In this document: positions 42,850 through 50,539 of the stretch, one piece after another | How positions within the stretch are numbered: position 1 is the stretch's first letter | Layout of the letters: each line of letters begins with the position of its first letter | Source: Lentzea tibetensis | GTDB lineage: Bacteria; Actinomycetota; Actinomycetes; Mycobacteriales; Pseudonocardiaceae | Length of the DNA stretch: 64,000 nucleotides | Reading direction: 5' to 3' | NCBI RefSeq assembly: GCF_007845675.1 | Contig: NZ_VOBR01000003.1 | Coordinates: forward strand, 393,862-457,861 | Position numbers and translations under genes: made by a program | The notes under the pieces: generated by a model | What the model was told of the DNA's origin: nothing | What the model saw: only the letters and a program-made list of their open reading frames with translations | Databases searched by the model: none

Positions 42850-44016
42850 ATGAAGATCGGCCTGGTGCTCGTCATGATCGCCTCCCTGTTCACGCCCGTC
42901 GCACATGCCGAGCCGCGCGGTTTCGCGCACCCCGGTGTCTTCGTCAGCAAGCCGCAGCTGAACCTGGTCAAGCGCAAGCTCGCCCTGCACGCCGAACCGT
43001 GGGCGTCCGCGTTCGCCGCGATGAAGGCCAGCTCCTTCGCGTCCCTGGCGTACGTGGCGAAGCCGCGACCGGTCGTCGAGTGCGGGCCGTACTCGACGCC
43101 GAACCTCGGCTGCACCGAGGAACGCGACGACGCGATGGCCGCCTACACCCACGCGCTGCTCTGGTACCTCACCGGCGACCGCGCGCACGCGGGCAAGGCG
43201 ATCGAGATCATGGACGCCTACGCCACCACGCTCGTCGACCACACCAACAGCAACGCGCCGCTGCAGAGCAGCTGGGCCGCGAACTCGTGGGCGCGCACCG
43301 GCGAGCTGATCCGGTACACCCACGACGGCTGGGACGCCGAGCGCCAGGCCCGCTTCACCACCATGCTGCGGTTCGTCTACCTGCCGGAGTTCATCAACGG
43401 CGACGCGCAGCGCAACGGCAACTGGGAACTGATCATGATGGCCGCGACGTCCGGTGTCGCGGTGTTCCTCGACGACCGGCCGCTGTTCGACCGGGCCGTC
43501 GCGATCTGGCGCGGCCGGATGCCCGCCTACGTCTACCTGACGAGCGACGGTCCGCTGCCCAAGCCGCCGCCCGGCAGCACGTACGCGACCCGCGAGCAGA
43601 TCATCAAGCACTGGCACGGCCAGACCACGTTCGTCGACGGCCTCACCCAGGAGACGTGCCGCGACTTCGGCCACGCCGGCTGGGGTCTCGTCGCGGCGAC
43701 GCACATCGCCGAGACCGCGCGCATCCAGGGCATGGACCTCTACCGCGAGATGCGGACCCGGATCACCAAGGCCTACGAGTTCCACGCGCAGTTCGACCTC
43801 GGCGCGCCGGCACCCGAGTGGCTCTGCGGCGGCACGATCAAGCCGGGGCTCAACGCGACGCTCGAGGTCGGCTACAACCACTACGTCAACCGGCGCTGGA
43901 TGCACCTGCCCAACACCCGCGAGCTCATGGAGTCGCAGCGCCCGGCCGGGTTCGACTTCTGGCGCGGCTGGGAAACGCTCACCCACGCCGAGAACCCCTA
44001 CGGCTCGCCGGTCTAG
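42850..44016 (+). CDS. Secreted alginate-lyase-family protein
   Basis: 388 residues from ATG 42850 (MKIGLVLVMIASLFTPVAHA), a signal peptide cut after AHA. Helical (alpha/alpha) toroid features of PF05426-type polysaccharide lyases are SNAPLQSSWAANSWARTGEL, NGNWELIMMAATSGVAVFLD and LTQETCRDFGHAGWGLVAAT, which supply the catalytic Asn/Tyr/His region. A polyuronate or similar acidic polysaccharide substrate is likely, but the exact one is unknown. No other lyase or transport gene lies nearby. The upstream 12 codons in frame from 42814 do not form a signal and are excluded. Confidence 0.85.
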   Translation: MKIGLVLVMIASLFTPVAHAEPRGFAHPGVFVSKPQLNLVKRKLALHAEPWASAFAAMKASSFASLAYVAKPRPVVECGPYSTPNLGCTEERDDAMAAYTHALLWYLTGDRAHAGKAIEIMDAYATTLVDHTNSNAPLQSSWAANSWARTGELIRYTHDGWDAERQARFTTMLRFVYLPEFINGDAQRNGNWELIMMAATSGVAVFLDDRPLFDRAVAIWRGRMPAYVYLTSDGPLPKPPPGSTYATREQIIKHWHGQTTFVDGLTQETCRDFGHAGWGLVAATHIAETARIQGMDLYREMRTRITKAYEFHAQFDLGAPAPEWLCGGTIKPGLNATLEVGYNHYVNRRWMHLPNTRELMESQRPAGFDFWRGWETLTHAENPYGSPV

Positions 44017-44020
44017 TGGG

Positions 44021-44170
44021 GTGGCCCGAAACGTTGCCGTGCGAATTCGCGGTCAGACGGGCGCATCGCGGCACCGCCCCCGCGTCCTCGTACTGGTTGT
44101 CCGTGGGCGCGGGGGCGGTGCCGCGAGGCGTCCTGCTGAGCGTGAATTCACCGCCAACGTTTCGGGCCAC
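44021..44170. repeat. 150-bp long palindrome between convergent genes
   Basis: Arms of about 64 bases: GTGGCCCGAAACGTTG at 44021-44036 pairs with CAACGTTTCGGGCCAC at 44155-44170, and CGCGGCACCGCCCCCGCG at 44067-44084 with its exact complement at 44108-44125. The part in between matches less well (GAATTC on both sides). About 23 bases separate the arms. It lies five bases after one stop and five bases before the other. It is longer than ordinary terminators and unrelated in sequence to the 5701-5830 palindrome. Confidence 0.85.
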
Positions 44171-44174
44171 GCCG

Positions 44175-45017
44175 CTAGAACGGGGACACCGTGACGGCGA
44201 GCGCACCCGGACCCACGTTCGCCCCGATCGCCGCGCTCACCTGGGTGAGCACGAAGTCGCGGGCGTGCGGGATGCGCTTGCGCAGCTCGGTCAGCAGCTC
44301 GCGGCCCTTGGGCTCGGCCGCGAAGTGCTCGACCGCGATGTCGATCTGCTTGCCGTCGGCGATGGAGACGGCCCGGTCGATCAGCTTGGCGATCGCGCGG
44401 TCGGCGCCGAGCACCTTGTCGAACGGCTCGACCTGGCCGTCGTTGACGGTCAGCAGCGGCTTCACCGACAGCACGTTGCCGACCATCGCGGCGGCACCGC
44501 TGATCCGGCCGCCGCGGCGCAGGTACTCGAGCGTGTCCACGTAGATCAGCACCTTGGCGTTGCGGCCGCGCTGCTCAGCGACGCCGCGCGCGTGCTGGGC
44601 GTTGCCGCCGGTCTGCGCGATGCGCGCCGCGGCGAGCGCGGCGAAGCCGAGCGTCATGCCGGACGAGTGCGAGTCGACGATGTGCACCGGCACGCGCGAC
44701 TTGACCGCGGCGGCCTTCGCCGAGTCGGCCGCGGGGGACAGGCGCGGCGACACGTGCACCGAGACGATCGTGTCCGCGCCCTTCGCCCACGCGTCCTGGT
44801 ACGCCCAGAAGAAGGCGTCCGGAGCGGGCGGCTGGGTCGTGATCGGCACCTCGGCGCGCATCGCCGCGAGCAGCCGTTCGGTCGGCACGTAGGCCTCGTC
44901 GATCAGGTCCTTGCCGATCTGCAGCTGCATCGGGACGGTGATGATCTCGAACCGTTCGGCCAACTGGGCCGGAAGTGACGCTGTGGAGTCGGTGACGACG
45001 GCTACGCGTGAGGGCAC
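44175..45017 (-). CDS. DegV family fatty-acid-binding protein (copy 1)
   Basis: 280 residues from GTG 45017 (MPSRVAVVTDSTASLPAQLA). DegV-fold hallmarks are VVTDSTASLP, SVHVSPRLSPAADSA, VHIVDSHSSGMTLGFA and LEYLRRGGRI, where a Ser/Thr and Arg bind the fatty-acid carboxylate in known structures. In Gram-positive bacteria DegV (FakB) proteins present fatty acids to the FakA kinase; no FakA-like gene is visible here. No ribosome site is seen, so the mRNA may be leaderless. A paralogue of the same length lies at 47663-48505 on the same strand. Confidence 0.9.
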   Translation of the reverse strand: MPSRVAVVTDSTASLPAQLAERFEIITVPMQLQIGKDLIDEAYVPTERLLAAMRAEVPITTQPPAPDAFFWAYQDAWAKGADTIVSVHVSPRLSPAADSAKAAAVKSRVPVHIVDSHSSGMTLGFAALAAARIAQTGGNAQHARGVAEQRGRNAKVLIYVDTLEYLRRGGRISGAAAMVGNVLSVKPLLTVNDGQVEPFDKVLGADRAIAKLIDRAVSIADGKQIDIAVEHFAAEPKGRELLTELRKRIPHARDFVLTQVSAAIGANVGPGALAVTVSPF

Positions 45018-45347
45018 AAGGAAGAAGGTTAACGGCGCGTGATCGTCAGGGCCACCAACGAAGGATGGCAATTCGTGTGATGTTCAGCCGAGTGGTTGCA
45101 ATGAGTGAACAGCAAACGCGCCGAGTGGCCGATCGGGATTCATCCGAAGCTTGACACAATCGGGTGACCGTCTGTCGCGATCTGTTGATCTTCCGGCCAG
45201 CTGTTTGCGCAGGAAAGCATGCACATCTCTGGCGTTTCACCCCTGGTCCGGCAACGATTCGGACGTTGGTTGGTGCTAGATCACGTCGGTATCCTCGGCG
45301 AATCTTGAACTAGAAGTTCTTTCTGGGCGCTGAGTGAGTGGGTGGCC
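45018..45347. other. Control region before the DivIVA-like operon, no gene seen
   Basis: A 330-bp stretch between divergent genes. A TTGACA hexamer at 45151-45156 lacks a good -10 partner. A TTGGTT/TATCCT pair (about 45265 and 45289) with an 18-bp spacer is a weak forward promoter candidate. A small inverted repeat, GAAC-TAGAA-GTTC, sits 30 bp before the start. The 64-residue reverse frame here looks fortuitous. Confidence 0.5.
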
Positions 45348-46295
45348 ATGGGTGCAAAAGAGCAGGAGATAGTTCCGCTGCACGCAGGTTTCGACGTTGT
45401 CTACCGAGGATTTCACCGACGTCAGGTCATCGAACACATCGAGAATCTCGAAGAGCAGCTCCGGTTCACGAGCCTGGACCGCGGCGAGGCGCTCGCGCAG
45501 GCCGCGGACTTGCGCAAGCTGCTCGAGATGACGCGGCAGGACCTGGACGAGTCGAGGCAGCGCATCGGGCGCCTCGAGGTCTCCCCGGTCACGCACGCGG
45601 GTGCGACCGAGCGCATGCACCGGATGCTGACGCTCGCCGAGGACGAGGCGGCCGAGCTGCGGCTGGAGGCCGAACGCGAGGTCGCGGACCTGCGGCAGCG
45701 CGCCGAGGCCGAGATCGCCGAGATGCGCGAGCTGGCGCTGCGCGAGGCGAACCAGGTCAGGGAAGAGGCGGAGACCGAGTCGCGGCGGCTGCACAAGGCC
45801 TGCGCGAACCGGGCCGCCCAGCTCGACCAGCGCGAGGTCGACCTCGAACGGCGCAGTTCCGACCTCGAGGCGCAGCACCACCAGCGCGCGGTTCAGGTCG
45901 AGGAGGAATGCGCAGCCGCGATGGCGCAGGCGCAGGCCGACGCTGATCGTCTGTTGCGCGAGACCGCCGAGCAGTGCAACCGCCTGGAAGCGCAATCCGA
46001 GAAGAAGCGCGACAAGGAAGAACACTTCTTCGAGCTGACGATGACGCGCAGGCGCAATGAGATCGCGCAGCACTTGCAGGAACAGGAAAAGCTCGCGAAG
46101 GCGCGCGCCGAGTTCGTCGTGAAGCTCGCCTGCCGCGAGGCGCAGCGGCGCATTGCGGAGATCCAGGTGAAATCCGAGGAGCTGAAGGACCTGCGCCGCA
46201 CGGTGCAGTCGCAGCTCGCTTCCGCGCGGGCCGCGTTGTCCATGGCGGCGGATCGCGTGTCGCCGATCATCCCGGAACAGGTCGCCGCGTCGTGA
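45348..46295 (+). CDS. DivIVA-like coiled-coil protein
   Basis: About 315 residues from ATG 45348 (an in-frame GTG lies at 45342). The N-terminal module GFDVVYRGFHRRQVIEHIEN matches the membrane-targeting crossed-loop segment of actinobacterial DivIVA/Wag31-like proteins. Nearly the whole rest is a coiled coil rich in Glu, Arg, Ala and Leu (about residues 20-300). Such proteins scaffold polar growth or membrane curvature. It is first of three overlapping or adjacent genes; the next begins inside its stop (GTGA). The function of this particular family is unknown. Confidence 0.82.
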   Translation: MGAKEQEIVPLHAGFDVVYRGFHRRQVIEHIENLEEQLRFTSLDRGEALAQAADLRKLLEMTRQDLDESRQRIGRLEVSPVTHAGATERMHRMLTLAEDEAAELRLEAEREVADLRQRAEAEIAEMRELALREANQVREEAETESRRLHKACANRAAQLDQREVDLERRSSDLEAQHHQRAVQVEEECAAAMAQAQADADRLLRETAEQCNRLEAQSEKKRDKEEHFFELTMTRRRNEIAQHLQEQEKLAKARAEFVVKLACREAQRRIAEIQVKSEELKDLRRTVQSQLASARAALSMAADRVSPIIPEQVAAS

Positions 46296-46864
46296 AGCGT
46301 TCGTGGATTCCGCTCGCCGCGGGGTTCGTGATGGTTCCCGCGGTGCTGACGACGTTCGGTTTCACGGTCTACGGCGAGGAGCTCGCCGAAGGCCTGCCGT
46401 CGAGCGCGGCCGTGCAGACGATCACCAAGCCGGTGATGGACGTGCCGGGCGAACCGGTCAACTGGGCGGCGCTGGAGGAAAAGGCGCCGCCGCCCAAACC
46501 GCCCACCCCGGAAATGGTGCAGCGCAACGTCTCCGGCGTCTTCGCCGAGCACGCCGTCAAGGGCATCACGTTCGCGCCGGGCACGTCCGACTTCGTCGGG
46601 CGCGGCGCGGACGTGCAGCGCGCCGTCGGTGGTGCGCTGCGCCCGCTGCGCACCGCGGCGGTCACGCTCGTCGCGCACGCGTGGAACGGCGAGACCGCGT
46701 CGCACCGCTGCGACGTGCTCGCGATGCAGCGCGCGGGCCTGGTGAAGGAGTACCTGCTCAGCCAGGGCGTGCCGGCTGGGGCCATCAGCACAAGAGTGAT
46801 CGTCGACCCCGTGTGGGGTCCACCGTCCGACGGCGGACCGCAGGTCGACGTCGTCGTGAGGTAG
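46292..46864 (+). CDS. Membrane-anchored OmpA-like domain protein
   Basis: 190 residues from GTG 46292, overlapping the DivIVA-like stop. An N-terminal membrane anchor (MKRSWIPLAAGFVMVPAVLT) precedes a Pro-rich linker (EEKAPPPKPPTPEM) and a domain of about 110 residues that follows the OmpA C-terminal pattern: ITFAPGTSDF, TLVAHAWNGETASHRCDVLA and RAGLVKEYLLSQGVPAGAIS. OmpA-type domains bind peptidoglycan, but the diaminopimelate-binding Asp/Arg pair is not clearly kept. A link between the cytoplasmic coiled coil and the cell wall is inferred from order. Confidence 0.72.
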   Translation: MKRSWIPLAAGFVMVPAVLTTFGFTVYGEELAEGLPSSAAVQTITKPVMDVPGEPVNWAALEEKAPPPKPPTPEMVQRNVSGVFAEHAVKGITFAPGTSDFVGRGADVQRAVGGALRPLRTAAVTLVAHAWNGETASHRCDVLAMQRAGLVKEYLLSQGVPAGAISTRVIVDPVWGPPSDGGPQVDVVVR

Positions 46865-46872
46865 GAGCCGCA

Positions 46873-47448
46873 ATGGCAGGGGCTGTCGGGATCGTCTTCG
46901 GGTTGTGCGTGCTGTCGTTCACCGCCGGAGCCGCCCTGATGTACGTGGTGGTGCGCCGGCGAGAAGAACACGGAGCCGAAGTGCCGCAGGCGGTGGGGGA
47001 CGCCGCGCCCGCACCACCCGACGAGCAGCTCGAACTGCGGTGGCACGAGCCCGCGTACGACGTGCGGCCGATCCACCGCAACCCGGTCGTCGGCATGCCG
47101 CCGGTGTTCGAGGAGGTCGAGGAACCCGAGCCGGTGAGGGGGTTGTTCGAGCCGGTTGCTGAAGTTGAACCCGAGCCGGTCGCTGAGGCCGAGCCCGAGC
47201 CCGAGTGCGAGCTGGTGGCCGAGGCCGAGCCGGTGAGTGAGCCGGAACCTGAGCCGGTTGCTGAGGCCGAGCCGGTGAGTGAGCCCGAGCCGGAGGTCGA
47301 GCAGCGCCAGCCGGAGGCCGTGCTGCCCCCGCAGGCGGAGCCGTCGGTGCACGAGAACGCCACACCGCCGGAGCGCGACGAGTTCCGCCAGCGCTATCTG
47401 AGAACGTTCGAAGCTGCCCGCCGACGAGCGGCGGGCAGCAACAACTAG
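46873..47448 (+). CDS. Single-pass membrane protein with Glu/Pro-rich repeat tail
   Basis: 191 residues from ATG 46873, with GGAG eight bases upstream. One membrane helix (residues 4-26, VGIVFGLCVLSFTAGAALMY) is followed by a basic stop-transfer patch (RRREEH). The centre (about residues 80-145) is a low-complexity run of AEPEP and SEPEPE units, probably unfolded and highly acidic, ending in a basic helix (RYLRTFEAARRRAAG). It is the third gene of the DivIVA-like operon, nine bases after the OmpA-like stop. The repeats vary in length, as expected of a flexible linker. Function unknown. Confidence 0.72.
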   Translation: MAGAVGIVFGLCVLSFTAGAALMYVVVRRREEHGAEVPQAVGDAAPAPPDEQLELRWHEPAYDVRPIHRNPVVGMPPVFEEVEEPEPVRGLFEPVAEVEPEPVAEAEPEPECELVAEAEPVSEPEPEPVAEAEPVSEPEPEVEQRQPEAVLPPQAEPSVHENATPPERDEFRQRYLRTFEAARRRAAGSNN

Positions 47449-47449
47449 G

Positions 47450-47593
47450 TCAGCGCTTGCGGAACTTGCGCAGCATCTGCTGCGCCTGTGCCCGCTTGTG
47501 CGGGTCACGGGCCATCTGCTTGGCCTGCTGGGTGAGGCGGTGGCCCTGCGGGCTGTGCAGGAACCTCTTGAGCTTGTCGAGCAACGAGGCCAT
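47450..47593 (-). CDS. 47-residue basic helical protein
   Basis: From ATG 47593 to TGA 47450-47452, with a strong GGAGGAA ribosome site six bases upstream. The product starts MASLLDKLKRFLHSPQGHRL, continues as Gln/Lys/Arg-rich amphipathic helix (QQAKQMARDP) and ends RKFRKR. It is strongly basic with no Cys. Such small proteins next to DegV genes are widely annotated as hypothetical. Only one base separates it from the stop of the convergent Glu/Pro-rich gene. It is probably cotranscribed with nothing else; the DegV gene lies downstream of its start on the other side. Confidence 0.72.
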   Translation of the reverse strand: MASLLDKLKRFLHSPQGHRLTQQAKQMARDPHKRAQAQQMLRKFRKR

Positions 47594-47662
47594 GGGTTCC
47601 TCCAGGTGTCCGGTTCGTCCCGTCTCTTCAACGAGTCGCCGGGTACCTGGAGTTCCCCGAGA

Positions 47663-48505
47663 TCACACCGGGGAAACGGTGATTCCGAGCGCACCCGGTC
47701 CGACGTGCGCGCCGATCGCCGAGCTGACCTGCGTCAACATGAACTGGCGGACGTGCGGGACCTGGCGTCGCAACGTGCGCAGCAGCTTCGTCGCGGGTTC
47801 CAAAGCGTCGAAGTGCTCGACCGCGATGTCGACCGGGCTGTTGCCCGCCCGCTTCACCGCGATGTCCAGCATCTTGCGCAACGCCCGGTCCGTGCCGAAC
47901 GCCTTGTCCAGCGGTGTGATCTGCGAGTCTGCCATGGTCAGCAGCGGCTTGACCGAGAGCGCGGAGCCCACCAGCGCCGCGGCGGCGCCGATGCGACCGC
48001 CCCGTCGCAGGTACTCGAGCGTGTCGACGTAGATCAGCTCGGTGGATCTGTCGTACCGGTGGTGCGCGGCTTCCAGCACTTTCTCCACGCCGAAGCCCGC
48101 CTCGGCGGCCTTCGCCGCCGCGATCACCGCGTAGCCGATGCTCATCCCGCAGGTGTGCGTGTCCACGACGTGCACCGGCACGCCGACCTGGGCGGCGGCG
48201 TGGCGCGCCGCGCTGCAGGTCTCCGACAGTCGTGAGGACACGTGCACGGAGACGATCGCCTGAACTCCTTGGGCGACCAGGTCCGAGTACGTCCAGTAGA
48301 ACGCACCGGGGTCCGGTGGGATCGTGGCCACGGGCAGGTTCGCGCGCATGGCCGAGACGAGCTCGGGGACCGGGATGCGGGACTCGTCATCGACGTGGTC
48401 GCCGATCTTCACCTGGATCTGGACGACCTCGATGCCGAGTTGATCAATCAGCTGCGCCGGGAGACATGCAGTCGAGTCGGTCACCACAGCTACTCGCCGG
48501 TACAT
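47663..48505 (-). CDS. DegV family fatty-acid-binding protein (copy 2)
   Basis: 280 residues from ATG 48505 (MYRRVAVVTDSTACLPAQLI). It shares with copy 1 the blocks VVTDSTA-LPAQL, LIYVDTLEYLRRGGRI, LSVKPLLT and the C-terminal IGAHVGPGALGITVSPV. Copy 2 has Cys in VVDTHTCGMSIGYA where copy 1 has Ser. Both are full length. The two copies flank the DivIVA-like operon on the same strand, so duplication with insertion of that operon is possible. Ligand specificity is unknown. Confidence 0.9.
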   Translation of the reverse strand: MYRRVAVVTDSTACLPAQLIDQLGIEVVQIQVKIGDHVDDESRIPVPELVSAMRANLPVATIPPDPGAFYWTYSDLVAQGVQAIVSVHVSSRLSETCSAARHAAAQVGVPVHVVDTHTCGMSIGYAVIAAAKAAEAGFGVEKVLEAAHHRYDRSTELIYVDTLEYLRRGGRIGAAAALVGSALSVKPLLTMADSQITPLDKAFGTDRALRKMLDIAVKRAGNSPVDIAVEHFDALEPATKLLRTLRRQVPHVRQFMLTQVSSAIGAHVGPGALGITVSPV

Positions 48506-48598
48506 GGACCCGCAGCGTAGTCCCCCGATTGGCGTAAGTCTTAATTGGCTTCGCCCGCTTGGTGAGAACCGTCACGCTAGCTGTGTGCTTGCTGGTGT

Positions 48599-48626
48599 TT
48601 GCGGCAGTGCTACTGGCGGGTAACAT
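48599..48626 (+). promoter_or_regulatory. Probable etfBA promoter
   Basis: TTGCGG (48599-48604) and TAACAT (48621-48626) are separated by 16 bp and lie about 95 bp upstream of etfB. This is the best housekeeping-type promoter match in the window. A GCAGGAGGTCG ribosome site precedes the etfB start. Confidence 0.55.
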
Positions 48627-48722
48627 CCGGGTGATGGCAGGGTCGTGAATACTCGGCGATGCAGGTACCTACAGTCCTCTTGTTCGCATCGCCGCCCGTC
48701 CGCAGGAGGTCGAAGAGGACCT

Positions 48723-49505
48723 ATGAACATTGTTGTCCTGGTCAAGCAGGTGCCTGACACCTGGTCCGAGCGCAAGCTCACCGACGCCGACCACACCCTT
48801 GACCGCGAGTCCGCGGACGCCGTGCTCGACGAGATCAACGAGCGCGCTGTCGAAGAGGCGCTGCAGCTCCAGGAAGCTCACGGTGGCGAGGTAACCGTCA
48901 TCGCCATGGGCCCGGACCGCGCCACCGACGCCATTCGCAAGGCGCTGTCGATGGGCGCCGACAAGGCGATCCACGTCAACGACGAGGCGCTGCACGGCTC
49001 CGACGTGCTGTCCACCGCGAAGGTGCTCGCCAAGGCGATCGGCACCGTCGAGGGCGTGGACCTGGTCATCGCGGGCAACGAGGCCACCGACGGTCGCGCG
49101 GGAGCCATCCCGGCGATCATCGCTGAGCTCCTCGGTCTCCCGCAGGTGACCCAGCTCCGCAAGGTCGAGGTCGCCGACGGCGTCATCAAGGGCGAGCGCG
49201 AGACCGACGAGGGCGTTGCCTTCCTCGAGGCCTCGCTCCCCGCGGTCGTCAGCGTCACCGAGAAGATCAACGAGCCGCGCTACCCGTCCTTCAAGGGCAT
49301 CATGGCGGCCAAGAAGAAGCCGGTCACCACCCTCACCGTCGCCGACCTCGGTGTCGACGCGGGCGAGGTCGGTCTGTCCGGCGCGTGGTCCAGCGTGCTG
49401 GAGGCGGCCCCGAAGCCGCCGCGCAGCGCGGGTCAGCGGGTCGAGGACGCGGGTGACGGCGGTCAGAAGATCGCCGAGTACCTCGTCGGCCAGAAGCTCA
49501 TCTGA
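48723..49505 (+). CDS. etfB: Electron transfer flavoprotein beta subunit
   Basis: 260 residues from ATG 48723 (MNIVVLVKQVPDTWSERKLT). With the alpha subunit it forms a heterodimer that takes electrons from acyl-CoA dehydrogenases. The AMP-binding motifs are EINERAVEEALQLQEAHGG, VTVIAMGPDRATDAIRKAL and DLVIAGNEATDGRAGAIPA. The signature SVTEKINEPRYPSFKGIMAA is typical of EtfB. The longer open frame to 48645 is not used because GGAGGTCG precedes this ATG. The gene pair matches mycobacterial fixA/fixB (Rv3029c/Rv3028c). Confidence 0.97.
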   Translation: MNIVVLVKQVPDTWSERKLTDADHTLDRESADAVLDEINERAVEEALQLQEAHGGEVTVIAMGPDRATDAIRKALSMGADKAIHVNDEALHGSDVLSTAKVLAKAIGTVEGVDLVIAGNEATDGRAGAIPAIIAELLGLPQVTQLRKVEVADGVIKGERETDEGVAFLEASLPAVVSVTEKINEPRYPSFKGIMAAKKKPVTTLTVADLGVDAGEVGLSGAWSSVLEAAPKPPRSAGQRVEDAGDGGQKIAEYLVGQKLI

Positions 49506-49522
49506 AGGCGAGGAGGGAACAA

Positions 49523-50476
49523 ATGTCTGAGGTCCTGGTCCTCGTCGACCACGTCGACGGTGACGTCAAGAAGGTCACCTATGAGCTTCTATCCGCCGCG
49601 CGCCGTCTCGGCGAGCCGTCCGCGGTGGTGGTCGGTCAGTCCGGCACCGCGGCCAAGGTGAGGGAATCCCTCGCCCGCTTCGGCGCCGCGAAGGTGTACG
49701 CGGTCGAGTCGGACGACGCGGTGAACTACCTCGTCACCCCGAAGGTCGACGCACTGGCCGCGCTGGCCTCCGGCGCTGCCGCGGTGCTCGTCTCCGCGAC
49801 CGTCGAGGGCAAGGAGGTCGCCGGACGGCTCGCCGTCCGCATCGGCTCCGGTCTGCTCGTCGACGTCGTGGACATCGAGGAGGACGGCACCGGCGTGCAG
49901 TCCATCTTCGGTGGCGCGTTCGTCGTCAAGTCGAAGGTCGGCACCGGCACCCCGGTCATCACGGTCCGCCCCGGTGGCGTCGAGGCCGTCGAGGCTCCCG
50001 GTGACGCCGTGCTCGACGAGTCCGTGTCCGTCTCCGTGGACGCGGCCAAGTCCGCCCGCGTGACCGGTCGCGAGGCCGTCACCGGTGGCGACCGCCCCGA
50101 GCTCACCGAGGCGTCTGTCGTCGTCTCCGGTGGTCGCGGCGTCGGCTCCGCCGAGTCGTTCGCGGTCGTCGAGAAGCTGGCGGACTCGCTGGGTGCCGCG
50201 GTCGGTGCCTCGCGCGCCGCCGTCGACTCCGGCTACTACCCGCACCAGTTCCAGGTGGGTCAGACCGGTAAGACGGTCTCGCCGCAGCTGTACATCGCGC
50301 TGGGCATCTCCGGTGCGATCCAGCACCGCGCGGGCATGCAGACCTCGAAGACGATCGTCGCGGTCAACAAGGACCCCGAGGCGCCGATCTTCGAGATCGC
50401 GGACTTCGGTGTGGTGGGCGACCTGTTCAACGTCGCTCCGCAGCTCACCGAGGAAGTCGGCAAGCGCAAGGGCTGA
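49523..50476 (+). CDS. etfA: Electron transfer flavoprotein alpha subunit
   Basis: 317 residues from ATG 49523, with GGCGAGGAGGGAAC upstream and 17 bp after etfB. The FAD-binding C-terminal domain is clear: [54 protein letters not shown] and [20 protein letters not shown] with [18 protein letters not shown]. The N-terminal half is the more variable domain I. The protein is full length and cytoplasmic. A bidirectional hairpin follows 10 bp after its stop. Confidence 0.97.
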   Translation: MSEVLVLVDHVDGDVKKVTYELLSAARRLGEPSAVVVGQSGTAAKVRESLARFGAAKVYAVESDDAVNYLVTPKVDALAALASGAAAVLVSATVEGKEVAGRLAVRIGSGLLVDVVDIEEDGTGVQSIFGGAFVVKSKVGTGTPVITVRPGGVEAVEAPGDAVLDESVSVSVDAAKSARVTGREAVTGGDRPELTEASVVVSGGRGVGSAESFAVVEKLADSLGAAVGASRAAVDSGYYPHQFQVGQTGKTVSPQLYIALGISGAIQHRAGMQTSKTIVAVNKDPEAPIFEIADFGVVGDLFNVAPQLTEEVGKRKG

Positions 50477-50486
50477 GCCTGTTTGT

Positions 50487-50535
50487 CGTCAGGGCCGCAT
50501 TCGCAACGTCACACGTTGCAGATGCGGCCCTGACG
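50487..50535. terminator. Bidirectional terminator
   Basis: CGTCAGGGCCGCAT (50487-50500) pairs with ATGCGGCCCTGACG (50522-50535), and an inner GCAACGT/ACGTTGC (50503-50509 and 50513-50519) extends the stem to a three-base loop. It separates the convergent etfA and ABC exporter genes. Confidence 0.85.
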
Positions 50536-50539
50536 GCGT

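Noticed and set aside
45046-45240. A 64-residue reverse frame with several Cys and Arg
   Set aside because: No ribosome site, AT-richer control region, no recognisable pattern.
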